Origin: CAG-390 sp045544735
Lineage (GTDB): Bacteria; Bacillota; Clostridia; Oscillospirales; CAG-272
Length of the DNA: 16,738 bases
Assembly: GCA_045544735.1 (NCBI GenBank)
Contig: JAZPZM010000131.1
Location: 1-16,738, forward strand
Direction: 5' to 3'
This document shows positions 1 through 6,802 of this stretch, in pieces. The position numbers and the translations under genes are program-made. The notes beneath the pieces were generated by a model. The model had not been told where the DNA came from. It searched no databases and saw only the letters and a list, made by a program, of their open reading frames with translations. Within the stretch, counting starts at the first letter, position 1. Each line of letters begins with the position of its first letter.

Positions 1-113
1 GACCACGAAGTGGTGGAAGGAGTCCGCGTGACTTGCAATTTGCGCGGATTTTATTGTCACGCGCTCTCCCTCAGTCTTTTGCTACGCATACCCAGCTCCC
101 TCCCGGAGGGAGC
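1..113. repeat. Fragment of a palindromic dispersed intergenic repeat
   Basis: Non-coding stretch made of nested palindromes. ACCAC-GAA-GTGGT lies at 2-14. A perfect 8-bp inverted repeat CGCGTGAC/GTCACGCG lies at 25-32 and 56-63. GCTCCCTC-CCG-GAGGGAGC lies at 95-113, preceded by a second CTCCCTC at 65-71. The CTCCCTC...GAGGGAG and ACCACnnnGTGGT blocks resemble short repeats scattered between genes in many clostridial genomes; that resemblance is from memory and was not tested. The element runs off the left edge of the window, so its full length is unknown. It may be two adjoining pieces of such repeats, since the order of blocks looks rearranged. Confidence 0.5.
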
Positions 114-132
114 CTTTCGCATATTCCCACCG

Positions 133-170
133 ATAGAAAACACCACCAAAGAAAAATCCTTGGTGGTGTT
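133..170 (-). terminator. Hairpin terminator after the zinc-ribbon membrane gene
   Basis: Perfect 11-bp stem AACACCACCAA (139-149) / TTGGTGGTGTT (160-170) with a 10-nt loop. On the minus strand it is followed by TTTTCT at 138-133. It sits 42 bp past the stop codon of the gene at 212-613, so it is the likely transcript end. On the plus strand the following tract (cgtgttttct) is weaker. A second, interrupted complementarity AGAAAACAC/GTGTTTTCT (135-143 and 172-180) would lengthen the structure. Confidence 0.6.
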
Positions 171-211
171 CGTGTTTTCTCCGCTAAAGATGCATAGCAG
201 ATTACAGCCTT

Positions 212-613
212 TTATATTTTAACCTCGAATCTCTTGTGGCAGCAGGGGCAATTCACCGTGTGCTTGCCCTTTTTCTTCGGAAGGCGAAGGTTGTTTTTGC
301 AGGCGGGGCATTTGCGGTAGACGTGAGTTTTTCTGTCGCGGAAGCGATTTCGTATCATCTTGAAAAAGCCCTTGAATTTTCCCCAAACCTTCAGCCACGC
401 GCGATTTTCCTTCTGGCGCGCGTATATGTTTCGTGAGAGCATTCGGAATATTTCATATCCCATGATCACTAAAATGAGAATGGAAATGATGGGTGAGCCG
501 ATAAAAATATTCAATATGAATAAAGCCAAATAAAGCACGATCAGCGCGTTTCCGAGCGAATCGTAGCCGTTTCTTCCTAACATAAATCTGTATAAGCGTT
601 CAGTCAATCTCAT
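212..613 (-). CDS. Small membrane protein with C-terminal zinc ribbon, function unknown
   Basis: Encodes 133 residues. Residues about 22-38 and 42-57 form two hydrophobic membrane helices. A basic linker rich in Lys and Arg follows (58-101), then a zinc-ribbon-like tail with CPAC (Cys102, Cys105) and CPCC (Cys122, Cys125) about 17 residues apart, a typical two-knuckle metal site. The start chosen is the ATG at 613, which has AAAGGGG about 7 nt upstream; the frame remains open another 37 codons upstream, but that stretch holds the promoter and a terminator. It is a monocistronic gene with its own promoter and terminator. I recognise the layout as a conserved clostridial hypothetical family but know no function; binding nucleic acid or acting as a membrane-tethered regulator would be guesses. 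The coding call is firm, the role open. Confidence 0.8.
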   Translation of the reverse strand: MRLTERLYRFMLGRNGYDSLGNALIVLYLALFILNIFIGSPIISILILVIMGYEIFRMLSRNIYARQKENRAWLKVWGKFKGFFKMIRNRFRDRKTHVYRKCPACKNNLRLPKKKGKHTVNCPCCHKRFEVKI

Positions 614-643
614 TTTATTGCCCCTTTTAGCTTTGTTGATATT

Positions 644-671
644 ATTATATGCCCAATTTCTTAACTGAAAA
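644..671 (-). promoter_or_regulatory. Predicted sigma-A promoter of the zinc-ribbon membrane gene
   Basis: Minus strand: -35 TTTTCA (671-666), 16-bp spacer, perfect -10 TATAAT (649-644). Transcription would start near 637, giving a leader of about 24 nt to the ATG at 613. The -35 matches consensus at 4 of 6 positions, so support rests on the perfect -10 and the position. Confidence 0.6.
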
Positions 672-693
672 TAAACAAATATGGTAGAATTTG

Positions 694-721
694 AAAAAAG
701 GGTGTAAAAACACCCTTTTTT
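694..721 (-). terminator. Rho-independent terminator of the udp-HAD-isomerase operon
   Basis: GGGTG (700-704) pairs with CACCC (711-715) across a TAAAAA loop, flanked by six A and six T residues that extend the stem. The minus-strand U-tract is directly downstream of the operon's last gene; in fact the TGA stop at 723-721 lies beside it. The structure is symmetric, so it could also stop plus-strand transcripts. Confidence 0.8.
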
Positions 722-1548
722 CACACGTTAAGCTCGGCGAAGATGCCTTCAAGCAGAGCTTTGGCGTTGATGATATCGCGTATCTGCTCCTCGCCCTCGA
801 TCTCACGCTCAATAGTTATCGCGCCGTCGTAGCCTATCTCTTTGAGCTTTGCTATAAAAACGGGGAAGTTCACGCGACCTTCGCCCATAGGCTTTTCAGC
901 TCCGAGATGGCGACCGTTCGTGGGGTACTCCCCGTCCTTGCCGTGAACGCCCCTGACGTATTTTCCGAAAACGTCAAGCGCGTCGGTGGGGTTTGCCTTG
1001 CCGTACATCAATAGGTTGGCGGGGTCAATATTTATACCGAGGTTGCCCGTGCCAACGTCCTCGATGGTGCGAAGGAGCGTGACGGGCGTTTCCTGACCCG
1101 TCTCAAAGAGGAAGTATTGTCCGCGCTCCTTTAACTGCCGCGCTATGTATTTGAGCGCGGCGACAAGCTCGTGGTATTCCGTGGTATAGCAGTTTTCGGG
1201 AATGAAGCCAACGTGAGTGATAACGTCGGTGATCCCCATATAGTGCGCGATCTCAGCGCCCCGCAAAAGCATTTTCATTCTCGCGTCACGGTAATCGCGC
1301 GGAACTAAACCGAGGGTGAGCGGACCGTCGTAGAAATTCCAGCTTGAAAGTCCGTCCCATCCGCACCAGAACGCGGACGCGCTAACGCCGTATTGCTTCA
1401 TAGCGGCAAGAGCCTTGTCGGCTATCTCTGTGGTCAGGTCGGCGCTGCTCCAACAGCGAAGCTGAACGGTGGGAATGCCAAGCTCGGCGGTCTTTCTTAT
1501 ATGCTCGTCAACGTTTTTGTCAAACGTGATGATTATTCCTGTTTTCAT
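721..1548 (-). CDS. Xylose-isomerase-like TIM-barrel protein (sugar phosphate isomerase/epimerase family)
   Basis: Encodes 275 residues, the usual length for AP-endonuclease-2/IolE-type TIM barrels. Candidate metal ligands sit at strand ends in the family order: His112 (THVGF), Glu149 (FET), Asp175 (NIDPANL), His202 (VHGKD) and the C-terminal Glu247 (TIERE). These enzymes isomerise or epimerise sugars or sugar phosphates using a divalent metal; the substrate cannot be read from sequence. There is no signal peptide, so it is cytosolic. It is the last gene of an operon: 17 bp after the HAD phosphatase and third after uridine phosphorylase, which suggests work on ribose-derived or other sugar intermediates. 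An AGGAG site lies 6 nt before the ATG. The family is certain, the specific reaction is not. Confidence 0.85.
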   Translation of the reverse strand: MKTGIIITFDKNVDEHIRKTAELGIPTVQLRCWSSADLTTEIADKALAAMKQYGVSASAFWCGWDGLSSWNFYDGPLTLGLVPRDYRDARMKMLLRGAEIAHYMGITDVITHVGFIPENCYTTEYHELVAALKYIARQLKERGQYFLFETGQETPVTLLRTIEDVGTGNLGINIDPANLLMYGKANPTDALDVFGKYVRGVHGKDGEYPTNGRHLGAEKPMGEGRVNFPVFIAKLKEIGYDGAITIEREIEGEEQIRDIINAKALLEGIFAELNV

Positions 1549-1565
1549 AGCCTGCTCCTGAAAAA

Positions 1566-2405
1566 TTAGTTTCCGTTTGCGTCAATTTCCGCTTCAAGCT
1601 CGCGAACTATCGCGGCAAGCGCGTGCTCGTGGACGGAAACGGTTATTCTGTCAGCCACCGCCTTTACTGCGGGAATGGCGTTAGCCACGGCGTAGCCTAT
1701 GTCGGCTGCCTCTATCATATCGATATCGTTTTCATAGTCACCAACGCAAACGAGATGCTCTGCACCTACGTATTCCTTTGCAAATTTTGCCGCCTGACCC
1801 TTTGAAAACGCCTTGTCAACGATCTCGATTCCGTTTATCCAACTGCGTGATACGTGGTATCTGTCGCCAAGCTGCTCGCGAATAAGCTCGGTTACTCGTT
1901 CGCTGTCCTCGTCCTTGACGAGAATTATCATCTTAAGACAGGTGTCGGGCATAGCCGCGAGAAACGCATCGCGGTCGGGCTCGTCGCCGTAGAGAGCGGA
2001 GAAGTGGTACGATTCATTATCTCCACCGTAAAAATGACCGCCCACAACGCCCTTGTCGGTCTTGTAGAGGTTATACATATATTCAAACATCGAAGCCGTG
2101 TCGATAGTTCCGCGGCGAATCTCCGAAAAGTCATCAGGCGAGGCAAGTATTGCGCCGTTTACGGATATTACGGGCGCGTTGAGCTTGATCTCCGGTACGG
2201 TCTCGCAGATCATCGAAACGAATCGTCCGCTTGCAAATGCAAAGCGACCGCCGTTTGCCTGAAAATAGCGAATAGCGTCTATGTTTTCCTGCGATATTTT
2301 TGATTTTGGCTTTTCCTCTACCGTTATAGCCTCGCTGTATACAGTTCCGTCAAAATCGGAATAAAGAAGCCAGCCGTCAAATTTTCCTTTATTATTGTTC
2401 TGCAT
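1566..2405 (-). CDS. Cof-type HAD-superfamily hydrolase (subfamily IIB sugar/cofactor phosphatase)
   Basis: Encodes 279 residues with all four HAD motifs. Motif I is DFDGT (nucleophile Asp17, acid/base Asp19), motif II is ASGR (Ser59), motif III is SKGQA (Lys202), and motif IV is GDYENDIDM (Asp223, Asp227). The roughly 110-residue cap between motifs II and III is the C2 type of the Cof/YbiV group, which dephosphorylates sugar phosphates, phospholipid heads or cofactors such as FMN and PLP. It starts 8 bp after uridine phosphorylase; its AAGGTG ribosome site overlaps that gene's TAA stop, so translation is probably coupled. In this operon a plausible substrate is a pentose or deoxypentose phosphate made by phosphorolysis, which is inference. 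Cytosolic; no odd residues seen. Confidence 0.88.
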   Translation of the reverse strand: MQNNNKGKFDGWLLYSDFDGTVYSEAITVEEKPKSKISQENIDAIRYFQANGGRFAFASGRFVSMICETVPEIKLNAPVISVNGAILASPDDFSEIRRGTIDTASMFEYMYNLYKTDKGVVGGHFYGGDNESYHFSALYGDEPDRDAFLAAMPDTCLKMIILVKDEDSERVTELIREQLGDRYHVSRSWINGIEIVDKAFSKGQAAKFAKEYVGAEHLVCVGDYENDIDMIEAADIGYAVANAIPAVKAVADRITVSVHEHALAAIVRELEAEIDANGN

Positions 2406-2413
2406 TTTTCACC

Positions 2414-3181
2414 TTATTGAGCCGTTATCATTTGTTTTATTGCGCCTATCGCAACGCGAATGGCGCGGTCCGTATCGTGACTTTCGTTTTCATCCGTGTC
2501 AAGTCCGAGGTTTGCGCGCTCCTGATTCCATACTACGTGGAATACTGCGCCACAGCGCACGCCGAGCGCCGCTCCGACGGTGAAAAGCGTCGATGCCTCC
2601 ATTTCGCTTGCGAGCACTCCGAGACGCTTGTAAGCCTCCCATTTCGCCAAAAGCTCGGTATATATCGGCATTCTTTCGGGCGAGTGCTGACCGTAGAACG
2701 AGTCCTTGCTTTGTACGACTCCCGCGTGGTATGAGAATCTTTCATCTCTTGCCGCCGCGATAAGCGAGAAAAGCACGTCGGGGTCGGGTACTGCGGGGAA
2801 TTCGATGGGCGCGTATTCGCGGCTCGTTCCGTCTTGACGTACCGCACCCGTGGCGATGACCACGTCACCCGAACGCACGAGCGTGGATATTCCGCCGCAA
2901 GTGCCGATTCGGATAAACGTGTGCGCGCCGCAAGCGGCAAGCTCTTCCACCGCAATGGCGGTCGACGGTCCGCCGATGCCCGTTGAGCAAACGGTAACCT
3001 TTTCACCGCAAAGAAGTCCCGTGTGTATCGTGTACTCGCGGTTCGCGGCAACGTGGCGCGAAAGATCGAGATACGCGGATATCTTCGGAACTCTCGCGGG
3101 GTCACCGGGCAGAATGCAATAGCCGCCTATATCGCCCGGCTTGCATTTGAGATGATACTGTTCAGTATGGTTTTCGAGCAT
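2414..3181 (-). CDS. udp: Uridine phosphorylase (pyrimidine nucleoside salvage)
   Basis: Encodes 255 residues, matching the roughly 253 of E. coli Udp. The enzyme splits uridine with phosphate into uracil and ribose-1-phosphate. Family marks in order: ILPGDPARV (phosphate site, residues 23-31), CSTGIGGPS (65-73), RIGTCGGI (Arg91), DSFYGQ (160-165) and the ribose-binding EMEA (193-196). E. coli Arg168, which reads the uracil ring two residues after the Gln, has Ser here; the nearby Arg170 in the Pro-Glu-Arg of this clade may replace it, so activity on other nucleosides is possible. Start: the ATG at 3181 has a strong GGAGGT 5 nt upstream, although the frame stays open to 3355. It is first in the udp-HAD-isomerase operon, with an AT-rich promoter just upstream. 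Confidence 0.93.
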   Translation of the reverse strand: MLENHTEQYHLKCKPGDIGGYCILPGDPARVPKISAYLDLSRHVAANREYTIHTGLLCGEKVTVCSTGIGGPSTAIAVEELAACGAHTFIRIGTCGGISTLVRSGDVVIATGAVRQDGTSREYAPIEFPAVPDPDVLFSLIAAARDERFSYHAGVVQSKDSFYGQHSPERMPIYTELLAKWEAYKRLGVLASEMEASTLFTVGAALGVRCGAVFHVVWNQERANLGLDTDENESHDTDRAIRVAIGAIKQMITAQ

Positions 3182-3208
3182 GGCGCACCTCCAAGATATA
3201 TTATATAT

Positions 3209-3237
3209 ATTATTACAAAAATAAAATAAGAAATCAA
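3209..3237 (-). promoter_or_regulatory. Predicted promoter of the udp operon
   Basis: Minus strand: -35 TTGATT (3237-3232), 17-bp spacer, -10 AATAAT (3214-3209), in a very AT-rich stretch. Transcription would begin near 3202, about 20 nt before the udp start codon. The alternating TATATATAAT just downstream offers overlapping -10 choices, so the exact hexamer is uncertain. Confidence 0.55.
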
Positions 3238-3279
3238 GTGCTTTACGACAAAAAGTTGAAAAAATATATAAATCAAATT

Positions 3280-3322
3280 GCACCTCGCGGCAAAAATTTG
3301 CATTTTTATACCCGCGAAGTGC
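3280..3322. repeat. Imperfect inverted repeat in the divergent intergenic region
   Basis: Arms GCACCTCGCGG (3280-3290) and CCGCGAAGTGC (3312-3322) pair over 11 bp with one mismatch around a 21-nt AT-rich loop. It lies between the divergent udp and Re-citrate synthase promoters, upstream of both, within the 303-bp gene-free stretch 3182-3484. It has no U-tract, so it is not a terminator; it may be a regulator site or a decayed intergenic repeat. Apart from this and the promoter elements listed separately, I see nothing in 3182-3484. Confidence 0.35.
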
Positions 3323-3412
3323 CAAAAACGAATAAAAGCACATCAAAACTTGCAATCGCCGCGCGTTTTTTTAATTAAATGTGCTAAAATATGAAAAATA
3401 TTCAAATATGTC

Positions 3413-3441
3413 TTGCAAAATTAAAGAAAAAGTAGTATAAT
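3413..3441 (+). promoter_or_regulatory. Predicted promoter of the citrate synthase-aconitase-IDH operon
   Basis: -35 TTGCAA (3413-3418), 17-bp spacer, perfect -10 TATAAT (3436-3441). Transcription would start near 3448. The leader of about 37 nt then carries the near-palindrome at 3453-3470 and the GGAGG ribosome site at 3471-3475. Confidence 0.7.
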
Positions 3442-3452
3442 AACTGTGATTT

Positions 3453-3470
3453 GTTATTTAATTAATTAAC
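3453..3470 (+). promoter_or_regulatory. Near-palindrome in the citrate synthase leader, possible operator
   Basis: GTTATTTAATTAATTAAC reads almost the same on both strands, with a single off-symmetry base pair. It begins about 5 nt after the predicted transcription start and ends directly at the ribosome binding site, a usual place for a repressor site. Its AT-rich content makes chance symmetry fairly likely, so confidence is low. Confidence 0.3.
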
Positions 3471-3484
3471 GGAGGCAAAAAAAT

Positions 3485-4852
3485 ATGATAGAAATCTCCA
3501 AAAAATCTAATCTTTTAGAGCAAAAATCATACAGATACTCGCTTCAGGACGTTGAAGAGCCTAATCTTTACCGCGAGATATACACCTATAGCGAAGTGCC
3601 GATGGTGCCCTTTAACCATCGCCGCGTGCCGCTTAATATGCCCGAGGAGATATGGATAACCGACACCTCCTTCCGCGACGGTATGCAGTCCCAAGCGCCC
3701 TATACGGTAAAGCAGATCGTTGACCTTTATAAAATGATGTCACGCCTTGGCGGACCGAAGGGTATAATCAGAGCTACCGAGTTTTTCGTGTATAGCGAAA
3801 ACGACCGCAAGGCGCTTAATTCCTGTATGGAGCTCGGACTTGAATTCCCCGAGATAACCACTTGGATAAGAGCAAGTCTTAACGACTTTAAGCTCGTGAA
3901 GGACCTTGGCATAAAGGAAACGGGAATTCTCGTATCCTGCTCGGACTATCACATCTTCAAAAAGCTCGGAATGACGAGAAAGCAGGCGCTTGAGCATTAT
4001 CTTAAGACCATATCCGCCGCGCTTGAAATGGGCATCCGTCCCCGTTGTCACTTCGAGGATATAACCCGCGCAGACTTCTACGGCTTCGTAGTTCCTTTCG
4101 TAAACGCTATCCAAAAGCTGTCGAAGGAAGCGGGTATTCCCGTAAGGATTCGTGCCTGCGACACGATGGGCTACGGCGTACCCTACAGCGAGGTCGCACT
4201 CCCCCGAAGCGTTCCGGGTATCATCTACGGACTTCAGCATTACGCAGACGTGCCCAGCGAACAGCTTGAATGGCACGGACATAACGATTTTTATAAGGCA
4301 GTTGCAAACGCATCCTGCGCTTGGCTCTACGGCGCGAGCGCCGTCAATACCTCGCTCCTCGGCATAGGCGAGAGAACGGGTAACGTTCCGCTTGAGGCTA
4401 TGGTATTCGAATACGCATCTCTCAGGGGTACGATGGACGGTATGGATCCCACCGTTATCACCGAGATTGCGGATTACTTCAAGAACGAGATGGGCTACAA
4501 CATCCCGCCCATGACCCCCTTCGTCGGAGAGGACTTTAACACCACTCGCGCGGGTATCCACGCGGACGGTATGCTCAAGGACGAGGAGATATACAATATC
4601 TTTGACACGGGCAAGATACTCGGCAGACCTGCTGGCGTAACCGTCAGCTCCACGTCGGGACTTGCGGGAATCGCGTATTGGATAAACTCGCACTATCGCC
4701 TTTCGGGTAGCGAGGCTATCACCAAAAAAGACCCCATCGTTGCATACATAAAAGAGTGGGTAGACGAGCAGTACGCAGACGGCAGACAGACCGTTATATC
4801 CTCTCGTGAGCTTGAAAAATTGATTCAGAAATATAAAAAGGAGCATAACTGA
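3485..4852 (+). CDS. Re-type citrate synthase (DRE-TIM metallolyase family)
   Basis: Encodes 455 residues. It condenses oxaloacetate with acetyl-CoA to citrate with Re-face stereochemistry. The fold is the HMGL-like barrel of homocitrate and isopropylmalate synthases, unrelated to ordinary Si-citrate synthase. Motifs seen: TDTSFRDGMQ (residues 59-68; Arg64 and Asp65 of the DRE signature), HGHND (264-268; metal-binding His264 and His266) and GIGERTGN (293-300). The family is known from Clostridium kluyveri, where the enzyme is metal-dependent (Mn or Co) and oxygen-sensitive. The downstream aconitase and isocitrate dehydrogenase, and the N-terminal layout before the barrel, favour this over homocitrate or isopropylmalate synthase; there are no lysine or leucine genes here. 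The ATG at 3485 follows GGAGG by 9 nt. It is first in the operon, with aconitase starting 1 bp after its TGA. Confidence 0.9.
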   Translation: MIEISKKSNLLEQKSYRYSLQDVEEPNLYREIYTYSEVPMVPFNHRRVPLNMPEEIWITDTSFRDGMQSQAPYTVKQIVDLYKMMSRLGGPKGIIRATEFFVYSENDRKALNSCMELGLEFPEITTWIRASLNDFKLVKDLGIKETGILVSCSDYHIFKKLGMTRKQALEHYLKTISAALEMGIRPRCHFEDITRADFYGFVVPFVNAIQKLSKEAGIPVRIRACDTMGYGVPYSEVALPRSVPGIIYGLQHYADVPSEQLEWHGHNDFYKAVANASCAWLYGASAVNTSLLGIGERTGNVPLEAMVFEYASLRGTMDGMDPTVITEIADYFKNEMGYNIPPMTPFVGEDFNTTRAGIHADGMLKDEEIYNIFDTGKILGRPAGVTVSSTSGLAGIAYWINSHYRLSGSEAITKKDPIVAYIKEWVDEQYADGRQTVISSRELEKLIQKYKKEHN

Positions 4853-4853
4853 T

Positions 4854-6785
4854 ATGGGACAGACTATTGCACAAAAAATAATCTCCGCGCATCTTGTCAG
4901 CGGAGATATGACACCGGGAAGTGAGATATCGCTTCACATCGACCGCACTCTTACGCAGGATGCCACGGGAACTATGGCATACATAGAGTTTGAGGCTATC
5001 GGTATCGACAGAGTAAGGACCGAGCTTTCGGTTGCGTATATAGACCACAACACGCTTCAGTCGGGCTTTATGAACGCCGATGACCACCGCTTTATCCGCA
5101 CGGCGGCGGCGAAATACGGAATCCGCTATTCTCGCCCCGGTAACGGTATCTGCCATCAGGTAAACCTTGAGCGCTTTGGCGTTCCGGGTAAGACCCTTAT
5201 CGGCTCCGATAGCCATACCCCCACCGCGGGCGGTATCGGTATGCTCGCGTTTGGCGCGGGCGGACTTGACGTTGCCGTTGCTATGGGCGGCGGTGCGTAT
5301 TCCATGATAATGCCCAAGATGTTTCGCGTTAATCTCACGGGCAAGCTCTCTCCTTGGGTAACTGCCAAGGACGTCAGCCTTGAGATACTTCGTATCCTCT
5401 CCGTAAAGGGAGGCGTCGGCGCGATCATCGAGTGGGGCGGAGAGGGCGTTGCTTCTCTTACCGTTCCTCAGCGCGCTACCATTACCAATATGGGTGCTGA
5501 GCTTGGCGCGACCACGTCCATCTTCCCGTCCGACGAGGTTACCCGTCAGTTCCTTATTGCGCAGGGCAGAGAGGCTGATTTCACTCCCATCAGCGCAGAC
5601 CCCGATGCAGTTTACGACAGAGTTATCGACATAAATCTTTCGGAGCTTGAGCCTATGGCGGCTTGTCCCCACAGCCCCGATAATATCAAGAGGATCAGCG
5701 AGCTTGCAGGTATGCCCGTAAGTCAGGTATGCGTTGGCTCTTGCACTAACTCCTCGCTTGCAGATATGCTTGCTGTTGCCGCTATTCTTCGCGGTAAGAC
5801 CGTAGCTCCCACCGTTGGTATGTCGGTTTCCCCCGGCTCCAAGCAGGTTCTTACGATGCTTTCGTCTTGCGGCGCTCTTACCGATATTCTCAGCGCTGAC
5901 GCGCGTCTGCTTGAGTGCGCTTGCGGACCTTGCATCGGTATGGGCTTCTCTCCCGAGAGCGAGGGCGTTTCCCTTCGTACCTTCAACCGTAACTTCGAGG
6001 GCAGAAGCGGCACTCGCGATGCAAAGGTATTCCTCGTTTCCCCCGAGGTAGCCGCCGCATCCGCTATCACGGGTGTTATCACCGATCCGAGAACGCTTGG
6101 CGAGTATCCCGCGATCACCCTTCCCGAAAGCTTTGATATCGACGACAGCGGCATTATCGAGCCTCTTTCCGCAGAGGAAGCAAAGACTGCCGAGGTTCTT
6201 CGCGGGCCTAACATCAAGGGCTACCCCGAGACCTTCCCGCTGTCCGACACCATAGACGCGACTCTCACCCTTAAGGTTGGCGATAACATCACCACCGACC
6301 ACATTATGCCTGCGGGCGCGGCTATTCTTCCTTACCGTTCCAACATCCCGAAGATGAGCGAATTCTGCTTCAACGTCTGCGACCCCGCATTCCCCGAAAG
6401 AGCAAAGGCGGCAGGCAAGAGCATTATCGTCGGCGGCTCGAACTACGGTCAGGGCTCGTCGCGCGAGCACGCCGCACTCGTTCCTCTTTACCTCGGCGTA
6501 CGCGCGGTGGTTGCCAAGAGCTTTGCAAGAATTCACCGCGACAACCTCGTTAACGCGGGAATCCTTCCTCTTACCTTTGCCGATGCCGCAGATTACGATA
6601 AGCTCACCGAGGGCGATGCTATCAGCATCGACGGACTTGATGCGGGCATCGTAAGCGGAAAGGTCATTCTTACCGATAAGACCACGGACGCAAAGATCGA
6701 GCTTGTATGCGAGCTTTCCGAGCGTCAGCGTGAGATCATGCGTGCGGGCGGTCTGCTTGCCCTCACGGGAAAAAACGTTAAATAA
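4854..6785 (+). CDS. Aconitate hydratase, single-chain short type
   Basis: Encodes 643 residues. It interconverts citrate and isocitrate through a [4Fe-4S] cluster. Cluster cysteines are Cys297 (GSCTNS), Cys357 and Cys360 (CACGPCIGMG). Other family marks: SDSHTPTAGG (118-127), NRNFEGRSG (378-386) and, in the C-terminal swivelling domain, GGSNYGQGSSREHAAL (527-542; Ser536 and Arg537 at the active site). At about 640 residues it is shorter than AcnA (about 890) and matches the compact Aquifex-like group, essentially a LeuC-plus-LeuD fusion. The ribosome site AAGGAG lies inside the end of the citrate synthase gene, 10 nt before the ATG, implying coupled translation. Not one TTA, CTA or TCA codon occurs in 643 codons. 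A homoaconitase or isopropylmalate isomerase role is less likely given the neighbours. Confidence 0.95.
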   Translation: MGQTIAQKIISAHLVSGDMTPGSEISLHIDRTLTQDATGTMAYIEFEAIGIDRVRTELSVAYIDHNTLQSGFMNADDHRFIRTAAAKYGIRYSRPGNGICHQVNLERFGVPGKTLIGSDSHTPTAGGIGMLAFGAGGLDVAVAMGGGAYSMIMPKMFRVNLTGKLSPWVTAKDVSLEILRILSVKGGVGAIIEWGGEGVASLTVPQRATITNMGAELGATTSIFPSDEVTRQFLIAQGREADFTPISADPDAVYDRVIDINLSELEPMAACPHSPDNIKRISELAGMPVSQVCVGSCTNSSLADMLAVAAILRGKTVAPTVGMSVSPGSKQVLTMLSSCGALTDILSADARLLECACGPCIGMGFSPESEGVSLRTFNRNFEGRSGTRDAKVFLVSPEVAAASAITGVITDPRTLGEYPAITLPESFDIDDSGIIEPLSAEEAKTAEVLRGPNIKGYPETFPLSDTIDATLTLKVGDNITTDHIMPAGAAILPYRSNIPKMSEFCFNVCDPAFPERAKAAGKSIIVGGSNYGQGSSREHAALVPLYLGVRAVVAKSFARIHRDNLVNAGILPLTFADAADYDKLTEGDAISIDGLDAGIVSGKVILTDKTTDAKIELVCELSERQREIMRAGGLLALTGKNVK

Positions 6786-6802
6786 GAAAGGAAACACCGA
6801 AA

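Noticed and set aside
614..724. Longer N-terminus for the zinc-ribbon membrane protein
   Set aside because: The extra 37 codons overlap a terminator and a TATAAT promoter; the ATG at 613 has a good ribosome site.
3182..3355. Longer N-terminus for uridine phosphorylase
   Set aside because: The extension of 58 residues covers the AT-rich promoter; the ATG at 3181 has a strong GGAGGT and gives the family length.
3485..4852. Assignment as isopropylmalate or homocitrate synthase
   Set aside because: The neighbours are aconitase and isocitrate dehydrogenase with no leucine or lysine genes, and the roughly 455-residue layout lacks the C-terminal LeuA regulatory domain.
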